Positions 25,972 through 34,380 of a stretch of DNA of 64,000 nt are shown here, piece by piece; position 1 is the first letter of the stretch; each line of letters opens with the position of its first letter. Origin of the DNA: Candidatus Opimibacter skivensis. Lineage in GTDB: Bacteria; Bacteroidota; Bacteroidia; Chitinophagales; Saprospiraceae. The notes beneath the pieces are model-generated. The model searched no databases. It was given only the letters and a program-made list of their open reading frames with translations, and was not told the DNA's origin. A program made the position numbers and the translations under genes. The stretch lies in assembly GCA_016722045.1 (NCBI GenBank), contig JADKGY010000020.1:175577-239576 (forward strand). The letters are read 5' to 3'.

Positions 25972-27300
25972 ATGAATACATATAAATTTTATATAAGATC
26001 CCTTTATCTTTCTTGCGTGACGATCCTGATGTTAGGATTTTCTTCATGTCAGATTGATGAAGTGCTTGATCCAAATGGACCAAGTCTGCAGGCCATCATC
26101 AATAATGCCTCAAGGAGTGATCTGCAATTGGTGGTGACCGGTGCTGAATCACTACTCAGGAAGCAATTGAATTTCTACTATTTCTCTACCGGTATTATTG
26201 GTCGGGAAGTCTATTTGTTTACTTCAGCTGACCCACGATATACAGGTGAGTTGCTCGGAAGAGCAGAATCCGTTCTTGACAATGCGGGATTTTATGGAAC
26301 CCGTCCATATTCAGGAAGATATATCACCATCCGGAATACGAATATTCTGATTCAGGCAGTGACGAATAATGCACAAAAGCTGAGTCTGACCACTGAAGAA
26401 ATCAATGGATACAATGCCTTTGCACATGCTATTCAGGCTTATGAATTGCATCTAGCATTGAATATGCAGTACCAAAACGGTATCCGTGTCGATGTAGCTG
26501 ATCCTGACCATCTGGGTCCATTTCTGAATTATGATCAGTCCTTGGCTGCAATACAGAGTTTGTTAACTACTGCTGCAACTGAATTATCAAATGCCGGGTC
26601 TACTTTTCCTTTCAAGTTGTCATCCGGATTTACAGGATTTGATACACCTGCTACCTTTCGTCTATTTGTGAAAGCATTAGCTGCACGTATTTCGATTTAT
26701 CAGGGTGATAAAGCTGCAGCAGCAACAAATCTTGGAGAATCATTTCTTGATGTTGCAGGAGATTTGTATGCCGGTCCATACCGTCCATATTCTACAAGTA
26801 GTGGTGACCAATCAAATGAAATATATAGAACTCCTAATCAATCTGAGGCATTTTTGGCGCATCCATCTTATGTCAATGATATTGAACCCGGAGATGACCG
26901 TATCAGCAAGGTACTGGCACGGGATACTCTCAAACTTGATGATTTGAGCAGCACCTACGACTGTGTCGTATATCCTTCTCTTTCTTCACCGATCTCATTG
27001 ATTCGTAATGAAGAATTGATACTGATTCGTGTTGAAGCAAGGATCGGTAGTAACAATACCGGAGCAGTTGAAGATCTCAATGTAATCCGCAATGCGCATG
27101 GTCTTCCCAATTATAGCGGAGGTACAGATGATGCATCACTTGTAGATGAGCTATTGAAGCAACGCAGATATTCATTGTATGCTGAAGGGCATCGATGGGT
27201 TGATATGAGACGCTATGGACGGTTAAGTCAATTGCCGATCGATCGTCCCGGTGATGATGTGTGGCAGGAATTGCCGAGACCTGTGACAGAGGTGCAATAA
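25972..27300 (+). CDS. SusD/RagB-family surface lipoprotein
   Basis: ATG 25972 gives 442 residues with a lipoprotein signal (LMLGFSSC; lipidated Cys about residue 27). It has TPR-like helices and the C-terminal SusD signature LLKQRRYSLYAEGHRWVDMRRYGRL. It forms the substrate-capturing lid of the SusC barrel encoded just upstream. It is slightly shorter than the common 500-residue size. A terminator follows 6 nt after the stop. Confidence 0.93.
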   Translation: MNTYKFYIRSLYLSCVTILMLGFSSCQIDEVLDPNGPSLQAIINNASRSDLQLVVTGAESLLRKQLNFYYFSTGIIGREVYLFTSADPRYTGELLGRAESVLDNAGFYGTRPYSGRYITIRNTNILIQAVTNNAQKLSLTTEEINGYNAFAHAIQAYELHLALNMQYQNGIRVDVADPDHLGPFLNYDQSLAAIQSLLTTAATELSNAGSTFPFKLSSGFTGFDTPATFRLFVKALAARISIYQGDKAAAATNLGESFLDVAGDLYAGPYRPYSTSSGDQSNEIYRTPNQSEAFLAHPSYVNDIEPGDDRISKVLARDTLKLDDLSSTYDCVVYPSLSSPISLIRNEELILIRVEARIGSNNTGAVEDLNVIRNAHGLPNYSGGTDDASLVDELLKQRRYSLYAEGHRWVDMRRYGRLSQLPIDRPGDDVWQELPRPVTEVQ

Positions 27301-27306
27301 TAATTT

Positions 27307-27343
27307 ACGAAGAAGGCTTCCATTGGAAGCCTTCTTCGTTTTT
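27307..27343 (+). terminator. Rho-independent terminator after susD-like gene
   Basis: Perfect 15-bp stem (27307-27321 and 27325-27339) with an ATT loop and a run of five Ts. Confidence 0.93.
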
Positions 27344-27383
27344 GTTTATAGGTTTATAGGTTTATAGGTTTATAGGTTTATTG
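27344..27383 (+). repeat. Octamer array GTTTATAG x5
   Basis: Four exact GTTTATAG units and one GTTTATTG, starting immediately after the terminator T-run. Confidence 0.95.
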
Positions 27384-27409
27384 GGGAAGTGGAAAGTTTA
27401 ATTCAATTC

Positions 27410-28159
27410 TTACATTTTCTTTTCCATTTCGACGAGTTTCTTTTGCATGTCCATCACTGTTTCCTGTAGCCAGTCTGTTTTTTGCTGACGGGCATCTGAA
27501 TAAACGATATGGGCATGATAGCGCCAGATCTCTTGTATATCTGTATACGAAATCGTGTATGGAGGATAAGATTCATTGTCGGAAATAGCAGTGAGGCATT
27601 TTTGATCTTTATGATTCCGGACTCTTTTGTATACGATACCATCACGCTGGGTGATGATGATGTAAGTCTTATCATCTTTTAGATCTGAAAGTGATTCAAC
27701 ATACTTTGACACTACAAGTGAACCGGAAGGCATTGGCAACATAGAATCGCCATGAATCTCAAATGCGCGATAACTGCCGGAAGGTAAATTAGGAATGTAC
27801 ATTTTGGGAAGCTCACCGATATATTCAGGATCCTGAAAGCTATCGAGGTATCCGGCTTCGGCTTTTGAATAAACAAGCTCAATGTTCTGACGCTGGTCCT
27901 GGTCCATCGTGATCGCCAGAACACGCAGATGATCATCTTTTGCAATTTCGAAGGCATCATGATCAATTCTCTTATTTAGCAACCTGTCGATAGATTGGTT
28001 GAAGTAAGTAGAGATGCGCTGTAGCATACCGATGTTGGGCTCAACTTTACCTAATTCATAGCCGCTCCATGTCGTACGTGGAATTTCTAAACGGTCAGCT
28101 ATTTCCTGCTGGGAGTGGCCGGATTTACGCCTGAGGTATTGAAGATTCTGTGAAAGCAT
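27410..28159 (-). CDS. XRE/LexA-like regulator with S24 peptidase domain
   Basis: ATG 28159 gives 249 residues. Residues 5-60 are a Cro/CI-type helix-turn-helix (SQQEIADRLEIPRTTWSGYELGKVEPN). About 105-225 is a LexA/UmuD-type S24 domain with Ser139 (HGDSM) and Lys178 (VYKRV) as the catalytic dyad. The C-terminus is a short coiled coil (QETVMDMQKKLVEMEKKM). Such proteins repress stress or prophage genes and can self-cleave. Two palindromes just upstream suggest autoregulation. The frame is open further upstream, but that stretch covers the palindromes and is not coding. Confidence 0.88.
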   Translation of the reverse strand: MLSQNLQYLRRKSGHSQQEIADRLEIPRTTWSGYELGKVEPNIGMLQRISTYFNQSIDRLLNKRIDHDAFEIAKDDHLRVLAITMDQDQRQNIELVYSKAEAGYLDSFQDPEYIGELPKMYIPNLPSGSYRAFEIHGDSMLPMPSGSLVVSKYVESLSDLKDDKTYIIITQRDGIVYKRVRNHKDQKCLTAISDNESYPPYTISYTDIQEIWRYHAHIVYSDARQQKTDWLQETVMDMQKKLVEMEKKM

Positions 28160-28177
28160 AATCTTGAAAAGCTTTAG

Positions 28178-28217
28178 TTTACTACAAAAGTAGTGAAATT
28201 CGTCAATAAATGACGAA
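28178..28217 (-). promoter_or_regulatory. Tandem operator-like palindromes
   Basis: ACTAC-AAAA-GTAGT (28181-28194, extended to TTT/AAA on the flanks) and TTCGTCA-ATAAA-TGACGAA (28199-28217) lie 19 to 58 nt upstream of the LexA-like ATG. Paired dyads in this position fit an autoregulatory operator. Confidence 0.55.
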
Positions 28218-28236
28218 AAATAAGACAAAGACCAAT

Positions 28237-28271
28237 AAAAAAGCAAAACGATCTTTCCGTTTTGCTTTTTT
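28237..28271 (-). terminator. Bidirectional hairpin terminator
   Basis: 14-bp stem AAAAAAGCAAAACG/CGTTTTGCTTTTTT (28237-28250 and 28258-28271) with a 7-nt loop. On the minus strand it closes the alkyltransferase-like gene, whose stop is 6 nt away. Confidence 0.85.
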
Positions 28272-28276
28272 ACCTT

Positions 28277-28615
28277 TTACAAAATGTTCTCTGCAGGATG
28301 CCAGAAGTGTTTGTCAAAATCTACGACTGTATCATTTTTCACTTTGACGCCTTCCTTTTCAAGAGCTCGCTGCATATATTTCGGATCCGGAAAATGTAGA
28401 CGACCGCTTAAATGACCCAGTCGATTGACTACGCGATGCGCAGGTATCGGCCCGTCCATGACGCTTGATTGACGCAGCGCCCATCCTACCATTCTGGCAG
28501 ATCCCAGGGCCAGGAAGTCAGCAATAGCACCATAAGTGCTTATTCTTCCTTTTGGAATCGATCTGACGACCTCGTAGACATCTTCAACATAGTGCGAGTT
28601 GGCTTTTGTAGTCAT
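28277..28615 (-). CDS. Alkyltransferase-like (ATL) protein, catalytic Cys replaced by Ala
   Basis: ATG 28615 gives 112 residues of the MGMT/Ada C-terminal fold: VYEVVRSIPKGRISTYGAIADFL, the Arg-finger helix SARMVGWALRQ (Arg41), and the active-site loop IPAHRVV. In O6-alkylguanine transferases this loop reads PCHRV; here position 59 is Ala, so alkyl transfer is not possible. Such ATL proteins bind O6-alkylguanine and direct the lesion to nucleotide-excision repair. The longer open frame up to 28696 has no homology and is ignored. Confidence 0.9.
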   Translation of the reverse strand: MTTKANSHYVEDVYEVVRSIPKGRISTYGAIADFLALGSARMVGWALRQSSVMDGPIPAHRVVNRLGHLSGRLHFPDPKYMQRALEKEGVKVKNDTVVDFDKHFWHPAENIL

Positions 28616-28731
28616 CTGATAAAAATAGAAAAAGAGTCGCAGGAATCGGAATGCATCACTCTCGTAGACTTTTCTACTGAGGTTGCTTACAATCAATTAT
28701 ATTGTTGCATCTATCATCAACACCTTACGCT

Positions 28732-29778
28732 ATGAAAGGACCGGCTATTTTTCTTGCGCAATTTATTCGTGATGAAGCTCCGTTCAACAGTCTTGATGGA
28801 ATATGTGCATGGGCAGCAGGACATGGGTATAAAGGAATACAAATGCCAACACTTGATCCATGGCTAATCGATCTAAAGAAAGCTGCTGAAAGCAAAACGT
28901 ATTGTGATGAGCTCAACGGCAAAGTAAGATCATATGGACTTGAGATTTCAGAACTCTCAACTCATCTACAGGGCCAACTGGTCGCTGTACATCCGGCCTA
29001 TGATGTATTGTTTGACAATTTTGCTCCTGCAGAAGTAAAAGGAAAACCAAAAGCAAGAACGGCATGGGCGATTGATCAGCTAAAACTTGCGGCACGTGCA
29101 AGTGCTAATCTTGGACTCAATGCACATGTTACATTTTCCGGTGCATTGGCATGGCCTTATGTTTATCCATGGCCGCAGCGACCGAACGGTTTGATTGAAG
29201 AGGCATTTACAGAATTATCAAACCGATGGATGCCCATCTTGCAAACTTTTGAAAAACATGATGTAGATCTTTGTTTTGAATTGCATCCCGGAGAAGACCT
29301 GCATGATGGTGCCAGCTTTGATCGTTTTCTGGATCAGTGTGATGAGCATCCACGGATATGTCTCAATTATGATCCAAGTCATTTTGTAATTCAGCAAATG
29401 GATTATCTGCAGTTTATTGATTTGTATGAAGACCGGATCCGGATGTTTCATGTGAAGGATGCAGAGTTTAATCCGGATGGAACGAATGGCGTGTACGGAG
29501 GTTACCAGGATTGGATCGACAGGGCGGGGAGATTTCGTAGTCCGGGTGATGGAGAGATTGATTTTGGAGCCATCTTCAGTAAGCTCGCACAATATGAATA
29601 TGAAGGATGGGCTGTACTGGAATGGGAATGTTGTATCAAAGACAGTGAACAAGGCGCTACCGAAGGTGCAGTCTTCATCAAAAACCATATGATCAACGTG
29701 ACGCAGCGTGCGTTCGACGATTTTGCTGGTGGTGTTTCGGATCAGAAGACGAATAGGAAGATATTAGGTCTTGAATAA
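28732..29778 (+). CDS. Sugar phosphate isomerase/epimerase-like TIM-barrel protein
   Basis: ATG 28732 gives 348 residues of the xylose-isomerase-like TIM-barrel family (AP endonuclease family 2). Typical features are IQMPTLDPW early, LCFELHPGEDLHDG (metal Glu), LNYDPSHFVIQQMD (Asp/His), MFHVKDAEF (His/Asp) and WAVLEWECCIKD near the end. Members isomerise or epimerise sugars and inositols. It begins a same-strand group continuing with a serine hydrolase, a dehydrogenase and a P450, but 179 nt and a repeat separate it from the next gene. Confidence 0.9.
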   Translation: MKGPAIFLAQFIRDEAPFNSLDGICAWAAGHGYKGIQMPTLDPWLIDLKKAAESKTYCDELNGKVRSYGLEISELSTHLQGQLVAVHPAYDVLFDNFAPAEVKGKPKARTAWAIDQLKLAARASANLGLNAHVTFSGALAWPYVYPWPQRPNGLIEEAFTELSNRWMPILQTFEKHDVDLCFELHPGEDLHDGASFDRFLDQCDEHPRICLNYDPSHFVIQQMDYLQFIDLYEDRIRMFHVKDAEFNPDGTNGVYGGYQDWIDRAGRFRSPGDGEIDFGAIFSKLAQYEYEGWAVLEWECCIKDSEQGATEGAVFIKNHMINVTQRAFDDFAGGVSDQKTNRKILGLE

Positions 29779-29793
29779 ATATAGTTTAAATTA

Positions 29794-29830
29794 AAAGTCC
29801 CCTTTAGGGGATTTAGGGGCAAAATGCAGG
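29794..29830. repeat. Dispersed palindromic repeat TCCCC-TTTA-GGGGA
   Basis: The hairpin TCCCCTTTAGGGGA (29798-29811) is followed by TTTAGGGGC. It is the reverse complement of the interrupted element at 15924-16007. I recall the same phrase from many Bacteroidota spacers. Confidence 0.7.
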
Positions 29831-29913
29831 AGGTGTTACAAATCAAAAAAAGAGGACGCAGATTAAATAAGAAAATATAAGATTTATTATGATTGATCAT
29901 ACTTGTGCAATAA

Positions 29914-29940
29914 GAAATCGAAAATCGAAAATCGAAAATG
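29914..29940 (+). repeat. Heptamer array AAAATCG x4
   Basis: Units AAATCG, AAAATCG, AAAATCG, AAAATG in the 5' region of the serine hydrolase gene, ending 18 nt before its ATG. Confidence 0.85.
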
Positions 29941-29957
29941 AATTAAAAGTTACTCTG

Positions 29958-31493
29958 ATGTTGAGTAATTACATCAAATATTTTTCAATTGTACTTTTTA
30001 GTTTAATTCAACTCTCCTCACTCTTTGGACAAGATGTCAAATGGGATGAACTGATTGAAAAGTGGAGAACAGAGTATCATGTGCCAGGCATGTCTGTGGG
30101 AATTATAAAAGATGGTAAGGTCGTATTATCAAGTGGGTATGGGGTATTGGAAGAAGGAAAGAAAACCAAGGTGGATGAGAATACACTTTTTTCAATCGCA
30201 TCGAATACAAAAGCGTTTATAACAGCATCTATTGCAAAACTGGTGGATGAAGGAAAGATGAATTGGGATGACAGGGTGCAAACCTATCTTCCATATTTTG
30301 AATTGTATGATCCATGTGTATCAGAGATGATGACTGTGCGTGATCTGTTATGTCATCGTTCAGGGCTAGGGACATTCAGTGGAGATGTGATATGGTATCG
30401 CAGTGAATATAGTGCAGAGGAAGTCGTTCGACGCGTTGCTGCACTTCCTCAGAATTTTGAATTTCGGAGTGGTTTTGGCTATTCAAATGTGATGTTTCTT
30501 GCAGCAGGTGAAGTGATACGAAAGGTATCCGGAAAAAAATGGGACGAGTATGTGAAGGAGAATTTTATCAGGCCCCTTCACATGAACAGAACGACCACTT
30601 CTACAAATGAAATCTATGCAACCTCTAATATAGCGACACCCCACAAACCTCAGGGAGATCATGAGGTTCCCATCGAATGGGTCAATTGGGATAATATGGG
30701 AGCTGCAGGTGGTATTATTTCTTCTTCAACAGATATGCTGAAATGGATGGCATTGCAGCTGGATCATGGTATTGAAGGAACGGATACTTTTTTCACAGCA
30801 CAATCACAAACCACGATGTGGACGCCACACAATAATTTTCCTGTGAGTCAAAGGGCCCATCAAATCTATGGCAGGAATTTCAATGGATATGGTTTGGGAT
30901 GGGGACTGGGAGAATACCAGGGACATTTTGTTGCCTCGCATACCGGAGGCTATGATGGAATGTATTCCAGCGTGATGCTTCTACCCAATGAGCATATAGG
31001 TATTGTAGTGCTGACAAATGCTATGCACAGTATTGGTCCAATGTTAAGTAATGAAATCATTGATAAACTATTAGATCTTCCACAGGGTGATTGGGAAGAC
31101 AGAGGATTGAAGCAAGATCAGGCTGCATGGAAAAGTAAGGCTGACAGAATAGAAGAAAGAATGAAAGCACATGAGACAGGTACGAAGCCAACCATGAGCG
31201 CTGAAGAAATCTCTGGTTTGTACAGAGATCCTATGTACGGTGATATACGCATCGAGCATGATGGCACACAACTAATGATTGACTTTACTGCCTCTCCGGG
31301 CCTAAAAGCAAAACTGTCACACTGGCATCATGATGTCTATCAGATAGAGTGGTTGAAGCCACAGGCCTGGTTTAGTTTTGGAACAGTTCAGATACTCAAG
31401 GATAATAATGCCAAACCTGACGGTTTATTATTTGATGTTCCTAATGATGATATTTTCTTTGAAGAAATCAAAGCCGTACGCGTAAACAAATGA
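29958..31493 (+). CDS. Beta-lactamase-family serine hydrolase with DUF3471-like tail
   Basis: ATG 29958 gives 511 residues with a signal peptide ending SSLFGQ. The class C beta-lactamase/penicillin-binding fold shows all three motifs: SNTK in FSIASNTKAFITA (SxxK), YSN in FGYSNVMFLAAGE (YxN), and HTGG in VASHTGGYDGMYS (KTG-like). A C-terminal beta-barrel domain of the DUF3471 kind follows from about residue 405. Members are peptidases or esterases of the periplasm; true beta-lactam hydrolysis is not implied. The stop overlaps the next ATG by 4 nt (ATGA), so it is coupled to the dehydrogenase gene. Confidence 0.92.
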   Translation: MLSNYIKYFSIVLFSLIQLSSLFGQDVKWDELIEKWRTEYHVPGMSVGIIKDGKVVLSSGYGVLEEGKKTKVDENTLFSIASNTKAFITASIAKLVDEGKMNWDDRVQTYLPYFELYDPCVSEMMTVRDLLCHRSGLGTFSGDVIWYRSEYSAEEVVRRVAALPQNFEFRSGFGYSNVMFLAAGEVIRKVSGKKWDEYVKENFIRPLHMNRTTTSTNEIYATSNIATPHKPQGDHEVPIEWVNWDNMGAAGGIISSSTDMLKWMALQLDHGIEGTDTFFTAQSQTTMWTPHNNFPVSQRAHQIYGRNFNGYGLGWGLGEYQGHFVASHTGGYDGMYSSVMLLPNEHIGIVVLTNAMHSIGPMLSNEIIDKLLDLPQGDWEDRGLKQDQAAWKSKADRIEERMKAHETGTKPTMSAEEISGLYRDPMYGDIRIEHDGTQLMIDFTASPGLKAKLSHWHHDVYQIEWLKPQAWFSFGTVQILKDNNAKPDGLLFDVPNDDIFFEEIKAVRVNK

Positions 31494-34357
31494 CATCAGA
31501 ACCTATTGGATTTATTTATGCATTGTTGCAGGACATCAGAGGTGATGTTTATCATGACCCGGTGACACTTGGTATTTATGCTACAGATGCAAGTATCTAT
31601 CAGATCACGCCCGTAGCTGTCGTATGTCCGAAAGATGAAGAGGATGTAAGGACTTGTCTTAAAATAGCGAATCAATATCAGGTACCCATTTTAGCGAGAG
31701 GAGGAGGAACCAGCCTGGCTGGTCAGACTGTGGCAGAAGCGATCGTCATTGATTTTTCGAAGTACATGAATAAAATTCTTTCGTTTGAAAATGATCTTGT
31801 GAGTGTTCAGCCTGGTGTCATACGATCGCAACTGAATAAATTTCTAAAACCGCATGGACTTGAATTTGCTCCTGATCCTGCTACCGGAACAAGAGCTACT
31901 ATAGGTGGAATGGTGGCCAATAATTCATCAGGCACAAAGAGTATTATCTATGGAAAGACAGGAGATCATGTCGTTGAATTAAAAGTCATGATGGTGGATG
32001 GTAAAGTCATTCATACAAAAGCACTTTCATCTGTAGAATTACAGGACAAATTATCAGGCGAGGACGAGGATCGATTCTATTACAAAAAGATGATGGATAT
32101 CGTTTTGCCATTGCAGACAGAAGTGTCAGAACGATATCCGAAGACGATGCGAAGAGTAGGAGGATATGCGTTTGATGACTTTATCTCATCCGGATTTGGT
32201 GATCTCAACCGGATCATTATCGGAAGCGAAGGAACACTGGGTATTATCCTTGAAGCCAAACTAAACGTTGTCAGGCTTCCAAAATTCAAGGGACTGAGTG
32301 TTGTTCAGTTTGATCACGCACAGGATGCTATCAAAGCAACCATCACGATGGTGAAATACAAACCATCTGCAGTGGAGATCCTGAGCCGATTGTTGATAGG
32401 ATATAGCCGGAAGAATATTGAAACGGCTCCGATGTGTGGCTTTCTGAAAGGAGATCCTGATTCCATTCAGATCATTGAATTTTATGGAGATGATCCCCAA
32501 GAAATAAAAAACAGGGCGGAGTCTATGCATACTGAATTGCGATCGCTTGGATTCGGATATGCACATGATTATTATCCGGAAGGAAAAACATACTATGATG
32601 TATGGGGGATCAGGGAACGTGGCTTGGGATTATTGCTGGGAGAACCTACGGATAAGAAAGGTGTTCCCGTAATTGAAGATGCAGCCATTCCGCTTGAACA
32701 TCTTGATGCTTTTATTGCAAAGGTTGTGGTGATATGTGAATCCAAGGGAGTGGGTGTGGATTATTATGCCCATGCGAGTGTCGGCGTCATTCACATAAAG
32801 CCCATTTTAGATCTTCGGGTACAGGGAGATATTGATCTTTTCAAAAAAATAGCAGACGAGGTATTTCAATTGGTGCTATTTTATAAAGGATCGTGGAGTA
32901 GTGAGCATGGAGATGGTCTTGTACGAAGTAGTTATCTACGGGAGTTTTATGGAGATACTATCTATGAAGGATTTAGAAAGACAAAAATTTTATTTGATCC
33001 TGATCATCTGCTTAATCCTGAGAAGATCGTCGATGCGCCACCGATAGATAGTCATCTTCGCTATGGTGCGTTGTATCATGACTGGCCATTTGAGTCAGTG
33101 TATAAATACCGCGAACAGCATGATTTTCATACAGCGGTGCATCAATGTTCAGGTTTGGGAGCCTGTAGGAAAATTTCCGGGGGGACAATGTGTCCAAGTT
33201 TCATGGTGACGCTTGATGAACGGGATTCTACACGAGGGCGCGCTAATGCTTTGCGACTGGCGATGTCAGGTCAGTTGGAAGATGGTCTCGCCAATAAGGA
33301 GCTACCGGAAATACTTGATTTGTGTCTTTCCTGTAAAGCATGTAAAGCTGAATGTCCAAGTAGTGTGGATATGGCCCGATTGAAAGGTGAAGTGATGCAA
33401 TATCAATTTGATCATCTGGGTGTATCGTTAAAAGATAAGATGATCGGAAAGAGTGCGGATCTGGCCAGAAAATTTGCAGGAAAAAAAGCGGGTGTGGTCA
33501 ATTTATTTCAAAACATGGCTGGTATCCGACACCTTGTAATGAAATCTATTGGCATGGATGCCCGAAGAAGATTGCCAACATATGCTTCCAAACTGTGGAC
33601 TAAGTCGCACAGTGAGCAACACGCAAAAACACTAGGTGGTGATCCTGATGTCATCCTTCTGACGGATACTTACACACAATGCCATCAGCCGGAATCCGGT
33701 ATCGCTGCAGTACGATTGCTTGAAGCGTTGGGACAAAATGTGATGCTGCTTGATGCGGGATGTTGTCAACGGCCGCGTATCTCGCACGGATTTTTGAAAG
33801 AAGCTGCGCAGAAAGTAAAGCCGGCTATTGAAAAAATTATACCATGGTTGGATAAAAATATTCCTATTGCCGTATTAGAACCTGGTTGTGCTTCAGCATG
33901 GGCGGATGACATACCCGATCTGATCGAAGATGATGTAACAGCGGATGCATTGAAAAAAATCATGACGTTCGAGCAATTGCTTTTAACGGTTTTGAAAAAA
34001 GCAACAAACGGATCCGACGTGATCAAGCCTAAATCTGCACATGTACTTGTCCACGGGCATTGTCATCAGAAATCGATATATGGGATGGATGCAGTTAAAG
34101 AAATATTTTCCATGTGGCCTGCGACAAAGTACGAGGAGATTGATAGCGGTTGTTGTGGTATGGCCGGTTCGTTTGGTTATGAAGCAAAGCATTATGACAT
34201 TTCAAAAAAAATGGCTGAGCGTGTTTTGGTTCCATCCATAAATGCAAAACCTGATGCCATGGTGATCGCCAATGGATTTAGTTGCAGACACCAGATAGCA
34301 GATTTTGCGGATAGGAAAGCGGTTCATATTGCGGAGGCGTTTGAAATCAATAAATAA
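31490..34357 (+). CDS. FAD-linked oxidase / Fe-S oxidoreductase fusion (D-lactate dehydrogenase-like)
   Basis: A 955-residue protein. Residues 40-215 are an FAD_binding_4 (PCMH) domain with LARGGGTSLAGQT, followed by an FAD-oxidase C-terminal domain to about 530. Two Cys clusters for [4Fe-4S] binding follow (QCSGLGACRK...CP; CLSCKACKAECP), then a CCG-type Cys-rich half (GCCQRPRISHG, PGCASAW, HGHCHQKS, DSGCCGMAGSFGYE). This is the GlcD-GlcF-type fusion that oxidises D-lactate, glycolate or another 2-hydroxy acid and passes electrons to the membrane chain. It is translationally coupled to the serine hydrolase, with the P450 gene 23 nt downstream. Confidence 0.93.
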   Translation: MTSEPIGFIYALLQDIRGDVYHDPVTLGIYATDASIYQITPVAVVCPKDEEDVRTCLKIANQYQVPILARGGGTSLAGQTVAEAIVIDFSKYMNKILSFENDLVSVQPGVIRSQLNKFLKPHGLEFAPDPATGTRATIGGMVANNSSGTKSIIYGKTGDHVVELKVMMVDGKVIHTKALSSVELQDKLSGEDEDRFYYKKMMDIVLPLQTEVSERYPKTMRRVGGYAFDDFISSGFGDLNRIIIGSEGTLGIILEAKLNVVRLPKFKGLSVVQFDHAQDAIKATITMVKYKPSAVEILSRLLIGYSRKNIETAPMCGFLKGDPDSIQIIEFYGDDPQEIKNRAESMHTELRSLGFGYAHDYYPEGKTYYDVWGIRERGLGLLLGEPTDKKGVPVIEDAAIPLEHLDAFIAKVVVICESKGVGVDYYAHASVGVIHIKPILDLRVQGDIDLFKKIADEVFQLVLFYKGSWSSEHGDGLVRSSYLREFYGDTIYEGFRKTKILFDPDHLLNPEKIVDAPPIDSHLRYGALYHDWPFESVYKYREQHDFHTAVHQCSGLGACRKISGGTMCPSFMVTLDERDSTRGRANALRLAMSGQLEDGLANKELPEILDLCLSCKACKAECPSSVDMARLKGEVMQYQFDHLGVSLKDKMIGKSADLARKFAGKKAGVVNLFQNMAGIRHLVMKSIGMDARRRLPTYASKLWTKSHSEQHAKTLGGDPDVILLTDTYTQCHQPESGIAAVRLLEALGQNVMLLDAGCCQRPRISHGFLKEAAQKVKPAIEKIIPWLDKNIPIAVLEPGCASAWADDIPDLIEDDVTADALKKIMTFEQLLLTVLKKATNGSDVIKPKSAHVLVHGHCHQKSIYGMDAVKEIFSMWPATKYEEIDSGCCGMAGSFGYEAKHYDISKKMAERVLVPSINAKPDAMVIANGFSCRHQIADFADRKAVHIAEAFEINK

Positions 34358-34380
34358 AATTTATATAATAGGATCATCAC

